DNA from: Earliella scabrosa
Taxonomy: Eukaryota > Basidiomycota > Agaricomycetes > Polyporales > Polyporaceae
Length of the DNA stretch: 64,000 nt
Reading direction: 5' to 3'
Assembly: GCA_022605405.1 (NCBI GenBank)
Contig: JABYQQ010000009.1
Location: forward strand, 992,001 to 1,056,000
The translations under genes were made by a program, and so were the position numbers. Below, one piece after another: positions 35,141 to 46,483 of this stretch (positions are counted from its first letter, which is position 1; each line of letters starts with the position of its first letter). A model generated the notes under the pieces. The model made no database searches. It was not told the origin of the DNA and was given only the letters and a program-made list of their open reading frames with translations.

Positions 35141-35970
35141 AGACAAGACGCACCTTCCTTGAGGAACACAGAGACGCAGGGAAGCTTCGCAAGCACCACG
35201 CAATCGAGGATCCTCCGGCAGTAAGACACGACCTCTTCGAGCTCCTCGCGAAGCATCTGTCGTCGGTGCCCCAGTGCGCGACGAGCAACGAGTGCGGCAG
35301 GACGATGCTCGTGAGGGAGAGGAGGAAGGCGCGGTGAGAGAAGGTGTATTGGGTCGAGTGCGCGCGGGCGTAATGTTTGTTCAGGAAGAGGACGTCCGCG
35401 CGCGGGACGAGCGGGGGGAAGGAAAATCGTGCCCGCACGATGTCTACGCCCCGCGCGAGCCTATCGAGACCCGTGACGTTGCTCAGCGTGGACTTGACTC
35501 GATGTTGACCCATTCGATGGGAGCAGAACTGTTGAGGAGTGCGCGACCAGTGTGTTTCGGGACCTGGTTGGAGATGGACGGAAGAGGCTGGCCAGGGTTA
35601 CTCGAGTCTGGCGTCTGCTGTGCGGAGTCGACGGTAGTGGTGTGAGGCATGCGTAGTTCTCCGGAATGAGGAGAGGGCCGGTAAGAGAGATGAATGATGT
35701 CCGGAAGTGGATGATTGTTGATCATGGTGCGACTGTGTACCATCTGTAGACTGTATGCACGAAGGGAATCTGAAGACACACCCGTATGCAGCACCGACGC
35801 GCTCGGTACTCCGACCTCGCGCCAGACTTTGCACAGCGTGCATTCCTTCTCGAGCTCTGCGAGGATCTTGCGCTCCCCTTCGTTCCTACCAAGAGGGACG
35901 ACGAGTATAGCGTTGACGGTAGGAAACCGGGCGATGAGGGAGAGACATGGGGCCGCTGGAACGTCGTGCC
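35140..35970 (-). pseudogene. PfkB-type sugar kinase remnant (ketohexokinase-like)
   Basis: Read on the minus strand from about 35,935, one frame gives RFPTVNAILVVPLGRNEGER, EKECTLCKVWREVGVPSASV, and RAYSLQMVHSRTMINNHPLP, followed by PIEWVNIE. A second frame, joined only by a shift near 35,495, continues STLSNVTGLDRLARGVDIV, PRADVLFLNKHYARAHSTQY and AFLLSLTSIVLPHSLLVAHW before the similarity ends. The order and wording (a VIFLNKHYA-like segment, then LLVAHWG) match the PfkB carbohydrate kinases of Agaricomycetes. The catalytic GAGD region is missing. The frame break and missing ends show a broken copy. It lies head to head with a phosphatase remnant, which suggests that one piece of host DNA was captured. 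Confidence 0.6.
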
Positions 35971-36499
35971 CCCGGAGTCCTGGGTGTCGCGGCGAAGGCG
36001 GGCCATGAGACGGGAGAGGGAGAGAGAAGCCACGCTGTCTGGCAGGTCACAGACAATTGCAACGGCGTCGTCGTGGTCGCTGTCATGAACGTCCGGGACA
36101 GGTCCGGGCGACCGTCGCGCGCGCGGCGCTCGAGGTGGCGTGACTGCGTGTGACAGCGACTCCGGCGCGCAAGAGCGCACAAGCTGCCACTCTGGAGTCT
36201 GTTGTTCCTTCTCCAGGCGCGACGCACTGCTCCCCTCATCCCCGCCCTCATCCCTCCGCCGGACGCTGTGGCCCTCAACGTCAAGCACGGTGTCACGACG
36301 TCGCCACTATTACCCCTCGCCGCTCGCATGCATCGAACGAGCTCGGCGCATACAGCCCCTGTCAAATGCCACCCTCGTCCTCGCAGAGCTCTTACCACAA
36401 TTCGTCCCCACGTGTAGAACGACTTATCCTTGCTCATCTCCCGCCGCAGACCACACTCATCATCCCATCGAAGATCACCACCGAGAGCCATCCCAATGT

Positions 36500-37330
36500 C
36501 AGTCCGTGACCGCCGCCTCCTCTCCCTCAATACCATCTGCGGTCTACCTCGCGCTCGCACGGCAAGATCCTGTTGAACTTGCAGACCCCTGGTCAATAAG
36601 GAACCTCTTGGTGCAGGACGTGGATGGGATCCTGGTCCGCGACCGTGCGCGCGATGCGAGAGGCAATGTGCTGTCCGGTCTCCGTGCACTCCGCCCAAGG
36701 CCGCACATGTCTGCCTTCCGCTCATACCCCTTGCCAAGCAGACGAAGGTGTGGCTCGACGTCATTGACTGGTCTTCTACGCAGCCGCAGAGCATCGAGGA
36801 GATGGTCGACAAGTATTTCGGGCGAGACAAGGAGAAGCTGATCGCGGTCTGAGCGAGACTGTCTCGGGCTGTCGTCCGAGCACTATTACTGTAAGTCTCA
36901 TTCACTTAGATCCTTTTCATCGTCAAACGACAGCTCCCCACGCAGCACCTCCACATCTCCAAGCGACTCAAACCCAGCGACGGCGGCCCCATGCCTCCTG
37001 ACAAGATCTCCCCGCACGCCCACTCCGCATTCCCCTCGCTCCTCCTCGACGACTCTGTTCGCACAGCCGAGCTGCAACCCTTCAACCGCGTCTACATCGG
37101 CGAGTACACCGCCAACCTATGCTCCCTCCAGACCGAGCGAAACTGGGGCGCCGCCCTCGACACCCGCCATGAGCGCGACGCGCTCGTGACGAACGGAGAC
37201 GCCGTCGCCTCCGCCCACTGCTCGGATGCGCCCCCATCTAAACTCACCCTGGCCCCGCCGAAGGACTCTTCCGGCGCGCCTCCGTCATCGTCCCAGCCCC
37301 AAGGCCATCCAAGAATCGCAAGCCCAAGAA
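36500..37330 (+). pseudogene. FCP1/NLI-interacting-factor-like phosphatase remnant
   Basis: One frame gives LVQDVDGILVRDRARDARGN at about 36,606-36,665, recalling the catalytic DLDGT/DLNGTL motif, then LRPRPHMSAFRSYPL. The next part, AKQTKVWLDVIDWSSTQPQS and EEMVDKYFGRDKEKLIAV, is in another frame (about 36,727-36,852). A third stretch at 36,930-37,200 reads SAFPSLLLDDSVRTAELQPF, NRVYIGEYTANLCSLQTERN and WGAALDTRHERDALVTNGD. The order DxDG, WLD, LLLDDS, NxxxIGEY is that of FCP1-like (HAD-type) phosphatases of the NIF family. Frame changes and a stop at 36,850 show decay, although a missed intron could explain the last join. An arginine-rich tail may continue to about 37,670. Confidence 0.55.
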
Positions 37331-37669
37331 GCTCGAGAATCGCGCGGCGTGGCTCGGCGAGTTGCGCGAGAGCAAGCCCGAGGTGGCGTACGACGAAACA
37401 CTGCTCGCCGTCGTCAGCGTCCTGATCAAGAACGTCGCGACTTGGCTACCCTCGAGCGGCCTTCCGCCACACGTTCCCCGAAATGCGAGCCTCGCGAGAG
37501 CCTCGTGGCAGATGAAGACGGTAGGAAGGTAGCGCAGACCGACGATAGCAACCTCTCCGTGGACAGGCTGAACGGCCGTTCTGCGGTCAGCTCGGAGGAG
37601 GGCGGTAAAACACGGAGGCGGGAGAAACAGAGGAAGTGCATGAGTGACGTCGCGCGCTGGGAACCACGA

Positions 37670-38340
37670 TGACGCGGACGCTGGAGTCGGACGAGCGGTG
37701 GACGATGAACACGATGATCAAGAGTCGACGCTGATCCCTCCTCATATGCGGCTTCCTCAGGAGCGCGAGGGTGACTGCTTCGCAAGACAAGGCCTCTCAG
37801 CTGTCGAATGACGAACTCATCCGGGCCCTACGGGATTGGGATCTCTGGGACTTGGTGCGCTGCATGGCCATCGTCGGACACACCCGGGCGGGCCGATAAC
37901 CTACACTCATGGGAGGTCATGGTTTCCCCATTGAAGAGGCGCCACGGTGAAGTCGGATGGCACACGTTCTTGCCCGGGAGCTCCCAATACGCGCACAGCA
38001 TACGGGCTCGACGCTTGCGCGGACTAGTATGAACTCATGTAGTATCGTATAGAAATGGGGGCGAGTTCTTTGGACGTTGGTGTCGTGCGTGCAATGATAT
38101 TGTCTTGATGATCGTGAGTGCTGTCCGTCAAACCGGTGGCGAGGGAGCGGCACAGGGTGTCGCTCGAGACCCGCCACTCGGTCGAACTTAGCGAACGGGA
38201 ATATTGTCGCGATCGGGGTGTGCTCGCTGGCCAGTTCACGCTCCGTTCGGCCACGCGCTGAAACAGATGACAGTACATTTGGCATAAGTATCGCATATAC
38301 ATGAAGAGCTATGCTATGTACGCGAGGCTATATAGCGTGT
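37670..38340. other. Cargo spacer
   Basis: About 670 bases with no supported gene. Open frames on both strands are short and without motifs. Confidence 0.3.
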
Positions 38341-38346
38341 GGCCAG

Positions 38347-38460
38347 TCGACATCTGAACCCAGGCGACAGAATGGCATCGCATGGGTCCAGATGTGACGC
38401 CAGCACACCTCGACATCTGAATCATGCGACAGAATGGTGTCGCATGGATCCCGATAACGC
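38347..38460 (+). repeat. Imperfect tandem duplication, about 55-60 bp
   Basis: Two copies of a segment starting TCGACATCTGAA and containing GCGACAGAATGG then TCGCATGG (38,347-38,400 and 38,410-38,460), differing by a few substitutions and small gaps. Non-coding. Confidence 0.6.
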
Positions 38461-38699
38461 CTGCTGTCGAGGAGCATCGGTGGTGGGCCTAGGATGTTGC
38501 CTCGCTGGAAGGGAACAGACGTCAGATCTCCGCGACTATATGTGCTGAAGAAACACACATACAATGGTCACGAAATAGGTCCTCGAGTTTCGAGGATCAA
38601 GAACCAAGAAAGAGTCCTTCGGTGCCCATATATAAGGAGATGATCGCGTGCGCGCTTCAAGAAGTGTTGGGTCGACGCCCAGGGGGCGGCTTCTGGCCT

Positions 38700-39475
38700 T
38701 CAGGCCTTCTTCGAGCGCATCCGCTTGACAGCTTCAAGGACGGTCTTGACGGCTGGCATGTCCGCCCCGACCGCCGACGCGTCCGCCTTGACCGCCGACG
38801 CGTCCGCACCCGACGCGTCCGCCTTGACCGCCGACGCGTCCGCCCCCGACGCGTCCGCCCCCGACGCGTCCACCCCCGACGCGTCCGCCCCGCCCGGCGC
38901 TGGGAGCTTCGCGGTCGCGTCCAATTTCGCTTCAGGCTTCTGCAGTTTGAACGTGGTAGCATTCCATCCATAGTTTCCCTCGAAGGACTTCCTGAGGCTG
39001 GCCGGCAATGAGTACACTCTTTCTGGCGAGGAACCCTGGGGATGAGACGTACCTAGTGACCTCCTCTGGTGCCAAATCGTTGCCTTTGGGCTAGGAATTT
39101 CGCTCAGATATGTGGGGCGAGTCTTGAGCAGAGACACGCACCTTATGCATGATAGTGTGGGCGTCCCCGTAGCACCACCAAACGGCCATTTGAGGTGACG
39201 GAGGAACGGCGATGTGGCGACGTGCATCGTTCGTGAGGATTGTGAATTGCAGCGCCTGAAGTGCCTGCAAGCAGTCGTGAGCCAACGATCGACGAGCCAG
39301 AGAGATGATACGTACGTTCGTCAGTCTGACCCATTTCACTTGAGCATTGACCGCGCTCATAACCGTGTCCATAACCTATCGCCGTAGGGCGGTTCATCTC
39401 CGTGCAATGCACTGCAATGATAGCTGGAGCACATACCTTACGGTGCTTGCGCTTCAGAATATTACCCAGACACAT
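38700..39475 (-). CDS. Unknown protein with DASGADAS repeats (cargo)
   Basis: Spliced exons from an ATG at 39,475: MCLGNILKRKHRK; VMDTVMSAVNAQVKWVRLTN; ALQALQFTILTNDARRHIAV with PQMAVWWCYGDAHTIMHK; then probably PKGNDLAPEEVTR. The final exon reads RVYSLPASLRKSFEGNYGW and EAKLDATAKLPAPGGADASG, several DASGADAS/DASAVKA repeats, and a basic end (LEAVKRMRSKKA). The join into the last exon could not be fixed by eye. Codons upstream of the ATG are open and would add a hydrophobic stretch (LVNFGFQILNSSVFAFVM), so the protein may start earlier with a membrane helix. No family is recognised. Confidence 0.5.
38755..38895. repeat. In-gene minisatellite (GACGCGTCCGCC)
   Basis: About eight copies of GACGCGTCC-containing units of 15-33 bases within the last exon of the minus-strand gene. 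They encode the DASGADAS/DASAVKA repeats; every unit carries an ACGCGT word. Confidence 0.8.
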
Positions 39476-39925
39476 GACGAACGCGAAAACGGAAGAGTTG
39501 AGAATTTGAAAACCGAAGTTGACAAGAGGGCCGCAAAGAGTTGACGATGCGTCGGAGGGGAGTGCTGTAGGGGGGTAACGACGTAGTGATTGGAGGATTT
39601 TCAGTTGATTAGCAGTAGCAGAGATGGAGTGTGAGCAACTGAGAGGAGCTTGCTGGCAGCTGTGGCTCGAAGTGAGGTCGCGGTGGCAAGGCGCGCGAAA
39701 TTGAAGTCACGGCAGAGCGCGCAGAGCGCCGGGAGGGCCTCCTCGGGCGGACTCATACGTACACCCTCAAGTCCTCGTCGGGGACGTCGTGCACCCTGCG
39801 TGCACCACCCGATATCGACCGTGCTTGAGTCAGCAGTGGCCGCCGTTGCTGCTCCTTCCCACTCGGCGCTCCGTTGCGTTTACCGAGGGGCGAGAGAGGC
39901 GCGCTTTTTCATCTGGTGAGAATAA

Positions 39926-39957
39926 CGTCGATCCACGTCGATCCACGTCGATCCACA
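39926..39957. repeat. Three-copy microsatellite (CGTCGATCCA)
   Basis: Three head-to-tail copies of an 11-base unit, CGTCGATCCAC, apart from the last base. Confidence 0.8.
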
Positions 39958-40207
39958 CCTACACCATAAAGATCACCGGAGTTTGGCACAGGCGTACCTT
40001 CCATATGGATTGAGACAAATGTTCGTATGTTGATAGGATATTTGACGGGCTAATCTTGATACTGATGATCTTCAGCTTCACAGGTCAGGCTCTATCTAGC
40101 TTGCTCGACTTCGTCTGTACAGATAGTGTTCATATGCATACCAACTCACTGGCTAGACAAAACACGCACCACGATCATCCACAACGATGCTCAAACAATT
40201 GGTCGAC

Positions 40208-40385
40208 TTGCATTCGTGAGCCTCGCAAATGTCTTCGAGACCTTGCGCTTGTGTTGAGGGTTGTCGCTCAAAACATGTCGTCACCCGTGGTGGTGCCTTG
40301 CATTCATAAACCTTGCAAATGTCTTCGTGACCTTGCGCTTGCGTTTGAGGGGGTGGGGGTGTCGTGAAAAACATGTCGTCACACT
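40208..40385 (+). repeat. Imperfect tandem duplication, about 100 bp
   Basis: Two copies of a segment reading CTTGCATTC...CCT[TC]GCAAATGTCTTCG[AT]GACCTTGCGCTTG, followed by AACATGTCGTCAC (first copy about 40,208-40,290; second about 40,308-40,385), with substitutions and small gaps. Non-coding. Confidence 0.7.
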
Positions 40386-40849
40386 GCGTTTCCTCCTTTC
40401 CGCCTGGATACGAGTCTTCGTGCCTTCGTGCAAGCTATGGGATTGTTGTATGCAACACTCACTATATTGTTCTCTGTAGGCACTCATGATCATGGAGCAA
40501 TGGACTGAATATAGACCTCCCGCGCCAGCAACGAAGGCACGAGAGATCTGGATGTATGTCCGAATAGCTCCGACCTTGACGTGTATGTATGTGCACTCAC
40601 AACCTCTCAATATGCTAATAAAAAGTGATAGTCCGAGCACAATCCGTCTCATTCCCTCAACCTTGAGTTGCTGCTTTTCTTGCAATTGCGCTATATCGAA
40701 GGGCAAGAACAAATCTGACCCTCCGGCGAAGGCCAGGAAGGACGGACACGGAGTCTGTTCCCTTCCGCCACGTGGTGGGTGGTCTTAAGCGATTGGAACT
40801 CTACCAGACACACGAATAACTCACTGCGTTCATAATAGTGTTCGCGTAG

Positions 40850-42720
40850 TATGCGCCTTGAACGATTCGGGGAGCAGGACGATAGCGAACAACAAAGCGG
40901 AGCGGCGAAAGAGCGCGTGCGCCAGATGCTGGGCGTTAGCTCTCTTCTCCCACGCGCGCCCGACCATGCCTGGTTCTTGGACTCCTGGATGGCTACGACA
41001 CAAACCACATTGCGCGGAATCGCTGCAGCCATTCGCCATGCACCCCTTCTACGCTTCACCGCGACATCTTCAATCTGGACCGTCATCCGATACATCCTTC
41101 GTGGGGGCGCCTTCTTCATGTCGAGGCCTCCTTCCTGGCGATGCCCCCTTCCTCCAGCACCACAGGCGGCGGTAGCAGGTCCTTACTAGGCTACGTCGCT
41201 GCCTCGCTCGTTGGAAGCTCTGTCCCAGGCCAGAGAACAATGTTGACGGTGAAGGGGCTGACAAGGACAAGGAGCTGGACGACGACGAACCTCGTACACT
41301 ATTGAAGGTTCGTCCGTTATTTTTGAGGGCCATAGACTAGCCCTACGCAATACCCTGGAGGGTCTGCTGCACGTCACGAACTGGACGACCATTGCCGCGG
41401 CGTACCCTGCCCTGTCCGACGAGGAAGTCGAAGCATGCTTGAGAAGTGAGAGGTTCATCGTAACCGAGGACGGCGCCGCGGCTTCCACCTCGACTTCTAC
41501 CGGTCTTGGAAGAGGTTTCCGCTCAACATAGACGCATGGGCGGTCACCATCGCCAAGTTCTTCTCTCGAATTCATGGCCGCGCCTTCCTCCAACGTCCAA
41601 CCCCTCCTCACCTTCTCACTCGAGAGATTCTGGACAGTCATGCCGTACTACCGTACCCCGGTAGAAGTCTCTCAAGCCATTCAGAACTGGCGTAAGCGCA
41701 TGGTGCATGCAGGTGGGTTTAGTAGCCAGCGCCATGACACGTACTAACATGACTATTCACAAGCTCCACGCGGCTCGCGCCATCGTTGTTCGCCAACGTC
41801 CTGCGCTCCAAAAGCATGTAAGACTATCCGCTCTTCTCCAGCCAATCAACACGAGTGCCGATGAGACCGACGGGCTGACGAGCCTGAGTGGGGAATCATC
41901 ATCGCTCGATGACAAAGTGTTGCGCTGAGCAACATTCTCTGGGTCCTTGACCGGTACTACCGAGCGGACTGAGCGGAGCCGGTTCATAGACGGGCAATGA
42001 GCGTGAACATCCCACGCGTCCGCCACTCGTCGAGGATGGGGTTGCGCCTAGTAGGCCTCTGGCGGGACGGGTAGCTCGCTGAACAGCCTCCTCGTGTGGA
42101 GCAAGCGTTGGAGATTATCGACGCAGACAACGACTTCGATCTCGGCCTTCTCGAGCAAGGAGACGACTCGGACGTTCAGGACACTGACGACGAGGCTGAA
42201 GATGGAGAAGGGGATGATCAGTAGTTACGGCGGTGACCGGGTGTCCAACATTTGTATAGTAGATCTGAACATGCAGCCGGCCGAGAGCGCGTCGATCTGG
42301 CACGAATTCAGAGGGCGCTCGCCCTTGGCGATCTTCACGACGAACAGGTACTCGATTGGCTCCCCGCGCTCGGCCTTTCAAAGCCAAGTTGACCCTGGCC
42401 ACCAGGAATCCACTTCCTCTTCCCTTCTGGACTCTACCATGTCCAAACCCCGCGAGTCATCTCGCGGGATCATTCTTCTGTAACATCAAGGCAGCAAGTA
42501 GTACCATCGCCGCAAGCCTTCGACCTGTTCCCCATGGTACGTACAGTGACCGTCTTTGCAAATGCACTGATCGTTTTCGTACGACGACTTCTGAAGAAGC
42601 CTGACGAACGGGTCCGGCGCGCGCCCTCACTTTCGTCTACAACTCTATTCCTGCTCTCGTTTCTATCTAAGGTACGCCAGATGTCGAACATCTGTCAATT
42701 GTACGGTCAGCACTGACGCT
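40850..42720 (+). pseudogene. Decayed coding region, plus strand (cargo)
   Basis: Protein-like stretches occur in changing frames with stops between them: AKERVRQMLGVSSLLPRAP and SSIWTVIRYILRGGAFFM (40.9-41.1 kb); HVTNWTTIAAAYPALSDEEV (41.37 kb); LDFYRSWKRFPLNIDAWAVT with HGRAFLQRPTPPHLLTREIL (41.5-41.65 kb); and QALEIIDADNDFDLGLLEQG with an acidic run (42.1-42.2 kb). Composition and order suggest one or two former genes, but I cannot assign a family. Some breaks could be unrecognised introns. Confidence 0.4.
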
Positions 42721-42860
42721 GCAGATTTCAGTCGACGTCTCTAGGCCAATGCTGTGAGCGCTTGTCTGAATCCACATGGAGGCACACGTGTCCTCCCCTT
42801 CGCACACCTCGTCGCACCAGCCCATCCTCATACCTCGTCGTCCGGTAGAAACGTCTCAGC

Positions 42861-44356
42861 ATGTCTACCCTCCTGCGCTACAAGGAGCTCCATCGGGTGC
42901 AAGACCACCATGACATCGGAATCACGGCTGCTGCATTCAGTCCACGCGGCTCTTTCCTCGCCACTGCTGGGCTCGACGGGAAGGTCTGCGTCTGGGAGGT
43001 CAGTGACTACAAGCTTTCGTATGTCTACAAGGGCGACACTGCAATTCTATCCTTGTGTTGGAGCGTCGACAAGCCTGGGGAAGAGAATAGTCTCGTCATT
43101 GGGTACCAGGATGGAAATGTGGGAACATTGTCGCTATCCCCGGTGAGTATTTCGTCCGATCCGATAGGCTTATACGAAGCTCAACGACGTAGGAGGCTTT
43201 GACGCTGAAGGGGTTCCCTGCTCATTCCTCCGCTGTTGAGCGCATGGCGATGGATGGGCCTCTGATTGCCACCGCGACTCAACAGGAGGTCCGCGTCTGG
43301 GAGTGGCACCCGTGCGGTACGTATACGAAATGTTCCAATGACACTTTCTACTGAAGCAACAACTAGTACCTTGGAAACTGCGGATAGCTCTATCCGCTCC
43401 CTCCAAGACATCCGAAACTATTGCCTTGGAAGTGCTCGTCGTCAGCGTGCACTGGACGTTGTTCGCGCACTACCCCGCGGTCTTGGTAGTTGCGTATCAG
43501 AATCATGGTGTCTTGTAAGTCCTACTCTATGATATTGTCTATAGTATTGACTAACGTCGTCACGACAGTTTATACGAACCCATATCTTGGACCGTCGTTC
43601 ATACAGTTAATTTCCGCGACCCTGTGTCAGTGAGCTCTCCATCTCTCCACAACTTGTTCTCATCTGTGTTGCACAGGGCGAGCACCGCTGTATCGACCGA
43701 CGGCACAACCTTGGCGGCGTACAACCTGCTCAAAGGCATTGAATTGCGCAACATCGCGGACGGCACTTTGATGTGCACGTTCCCGCCCGATGCTGGAGAA
43801 CGGTACCTCATCCCCGTCATGTTCATCCACGGCGGACATGCTGTCGTGGGCGGTACAACTAGCGGTGTAGTCGGAATCTGGGATTTACGCTCTTCTCAGA
43901 AGATACAGGACCTCAATCACCAGCGTGAGTTCTCTTTGCTGCCGCAAGGCCTCACTGACGTTCTTGTGCACGCAGCTCATGATAGGGTCCTCGCGCTCGC
44001 TGTAAGTCTGCATCATTTCCATCGGCATTCGTCTCAACAGTAGATAGGCATATTACGATCATTGTGCCGACCGTTTCCTCATCGCAACTGGAACCTATGG
44101 TCGTCGAGGTCAGCCCACCCTTCGCTGGTGGGTCGCAGAGGAAGAACAGGCCAATCGACGCGCTCTCGGACCAGCAATCGATGGATTCATTGGCGTCGCG
44201 TCGAGGGTACGTCACACGTTCGTCGTTGGTGTACTGGTCTTGATAGCGGTCCAGAACGAATTCGTGTGGTTGCAGTACGTTCTCTTCGTAGGCGTCGTTG
44301 TGTGCGCTCTTCTCGCATTCTACCCAGTGCTTAGCCCCATGTACCATACACTGTGA
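42861..44356 (+). CDS. WD40-repeat protein with C-terminal membrane segments (cargo)
   Basis: Starts MSTLLRYKELHRVQDHHDIG. WD40 blades are visible: AFSPRGSFLATAGLDGKVCVWEV, then AILSLCWSV...LVIGYQDGNVGTLSL, AMDGPLIATATQQEVRVWEW, AVSTDGTTLAAYN..GIELRN, and GGHAVVGGTTSGVVGIWDL. Seven or so short exons are joined by 45-60 base introns. The last exon leaves the propeller and encodes two hydrophobic helices: HTFVVGVLVLIAVQ and WLQYVLFVGVVVCALLAFYP. It ends at 44,356. About 390 residues. WD40 propellers are interaction platforms; two terminal membrane helices are unusual for this fold. The gene appears intact. It has no transposition role that I know of. Confidence 0.75.
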
Positions 44357-44914
44357 TTCCTTCTGCCTTCAATCTACCCCCTCGGCGTCATTTGCAGGCG
44401 TAACCTGAGTATCCGACGGCGGTAATCCGATCGCATGTCTTCTCCTTTGTGCTCGCGACACCACCGCATTGGGCAGCGGTCACTAAGCGTCCTGCGCGCG
44501 TTCTCCCCAACTCTCCACTACCTCGCGCCCTCCATTGCGATGTACATGTACCAATGCAGGAGGGGAGGCCAGGGGCGGAGTTGAAGGGCGCGAAGCGCGA
44601 GAGAGTACTGCTCTAAGGGCGCGTATTAACCTGCATCGACGCGGAGTGCACTGTTCGCCGGTGGGAAGACTGCACGCGCGCAGTGCCGCGTGGCCCGCGT
44701 CCCGCGTACAAATCGGGCCTCGGCCCTCGGCGGCCTGGAGCGCAGCCGGTGCGAGCGCCCGTCTCCTCGCGCCGCGTGCTCACCAAGGATTCCTCCTCCT
44801 CCTCCTCCTGGCTCTTGCTCCCTCTCTCCGGCGTTCCTGCTCCCTCTCTCTGCTCCTGCTCCCTCTTTATGTCTTTATCTCTCTCGCTCCTGCGTATTGA
44901 GGGGTCCTCTACTC
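44357..44914. other. Cargo spacer upstream of family 1 member c
   Basis: About 560 bases. The 3' half is CTC/TCT-rich (44,795-44,890), typical of a fungal core promoter. No gene is supported. Confidence 0.4.
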
Positions 44915-45837
44915 ATGCCCGCGGCAGCTACCCACACGCTTCGCGGTTCTCAGGACAGGTCCAAGACGTCCGATTCTGCCGATAGGGAGATGCCGCTCCG
45001 GGGTGTCGAGGAGTTCTTTGCTTTGTCCAGCTAGCGGCAGGAACCTATATATGAGGTGAAGTATCGCCGTCTTGACCAGTTGCGCCATACCATCCAAGCC
45101 TGCAAGATGCCCGACAGGTGAGCTCAGCCTCGTAGTTGCGTCGCTTTGGGCTGATTGGGTCGTCAGCGGTCCCGGCATTGAATTGTCGACACCTCATGCC
45201 CATTACATAGGCGAGCTGCGGTCTTGTTTTGACCGTGAAGAATCGTGGACGCATGCGACTGTCGTGCTTGCCGAGCTTACATCGAAGACATGTAAGAATG
45301 GTCGCATATCCTCCTCATTGCGTCTCACCTCTTCGTATAGATGCCCTCGTAGTTTGCCCCACGCTGTCCTGTAACCTGGTGCCGTATCCTCCCAGTGCAA
45401 TTGTCCAAATGCTCATCCCGGAGGATGGTCTTTTACTCAAGACCTGTAGTAGTGTGCGTAACCTTCTTCTCCGTGCCTCCACGTTACGTTAACGGACTTG
45501 TACAACAGGAATCACGCGTTATCGGGCTGCGCCGGTGGACAGCTGGAGTCTGTACTGACTTCACTCTCCACTTCGCGATGCCGCTGGAGTTCTGGGACTG
45601 CCTGCGTATCATCTCTCGGGTGATGACTGAAGGGGAAGCCCAACGATTCGATGCGATGGACGCAGTCAAAGGGGTACTCAACACAATCCCTACCCACACC
45701 CCCAAGGAGTCTGGCGCGCGAAAGCTCTGTACGAATGATGCGCACTACCAGAGTGAGCTTGCTCCTGCGTACTTCACACTGTCACTGACCGTTGTCGTAC
45801 AGATGCCCCTAATGTACAAGAAGGCCCGTCGCTGTAG
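44915..45837 (+). CDS. Cargo family 1, member c (unknown function)
   Basis: Exons from about 45,048 on give IYEVKYRRLDQLRHTIQACK; IELSTPHAHYIGELRSCFDR and ATVVLAELTSKT; ALVVCPTLSCNLVPYPPSAI with LIPEDGLLLKTCSS; SRVIGLRRWTAGVCTDFTLH then FAMPLEFWDCLRIISRVM, AMDAVKGVLNTIPT and DAHYQ; and a short last exon that in one frame stops at 45,837. Introns use clear sites. The stretch FTLHFAMPLEFWDCLRII and the helix after it match members a and b at 27.8-29.5 kb. The first exon is uncertain; an ATG at 44,915 (MPAAATHTLRGSQ) is a candidate but could not be joined in frame. No domain is recognised. Confidence 0.5.
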
Positions 45838-46483
45838 TCCTACGAGTTCCCAGTTACGCCAGAACTGTTACCCAATGACTTGCTCACATCGGCAACTTAT
45901 ACGTGCGTACGCCGGTTAGTGCCACCATATGGTCGTTGTGAACCGCGCGCCCACTTCCGGCGCGCGACGTAGCCCTGCGCGCTTCTGACCTCACGCCTTA
46001 CCACGATTGGAGTGCAATCGGGCTTAAGTATCTATACAGATGCGGAAGAGCTCTTCCGCATGTCGACGTGAGATACAACAGGCAGAGAATATTGCATCTC
46101 TGACTTACGCGTCGCAATGTGCCAGCCGATTGCCGGTGGGCCAACACTGAGGGTGCCCAACTGGCAATCGGCGCGTCCAGCCCCTTGACTCCCACCACAG
46201 ATCCTCGCTGAACACTCCAACTAGGATGTTATGCGATCTAATTAATTGGACTACTGGTTCGCTGACACACGATGAACCGACATACGCTGCTCGCGACGCG
46301 CGATGTACACGCCGGTTGCCTCGTGGGCGCGCGGAGTGTACAGTGGAAGGCAGTCGCCGAGTGGCACAACCATACATAACACTCTCCGTCCTCCATCTCA
46401 ATCCCCCATCCTCTTGATTCTCTCCATCATCTACACCACACGACCGTGCCGTTGCGAACATACCACACCCGTATCTCCTCAAC
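45838..46483. other. Cargo spacer
   Basis: About 650 bases with no supported gene. The CTCCATC/CATCC-rich stretch at 46,390-46,480 is probably the core promoter of the next gene. Confidence 0.4.

Larger units (their letters stand above)
39476..40850. other. Cargo spacer with short repeats
   Basis: About 1.4 kb without a convincing gene. It holds a short triplicated word at 39,926-39,957 and a two-copy repeat at 40,208-40,385. Confidence 0.3.

Noticed and set aside
38657..38971. Arg-rich frame (RTRRRSRRTRR type) over the ACGCGT minisatellite
   Set aside because: It is an alternate frame of the same repeat; the DASGADAS frame fits the upstream exon better and ends in a normal-looking basic tail.
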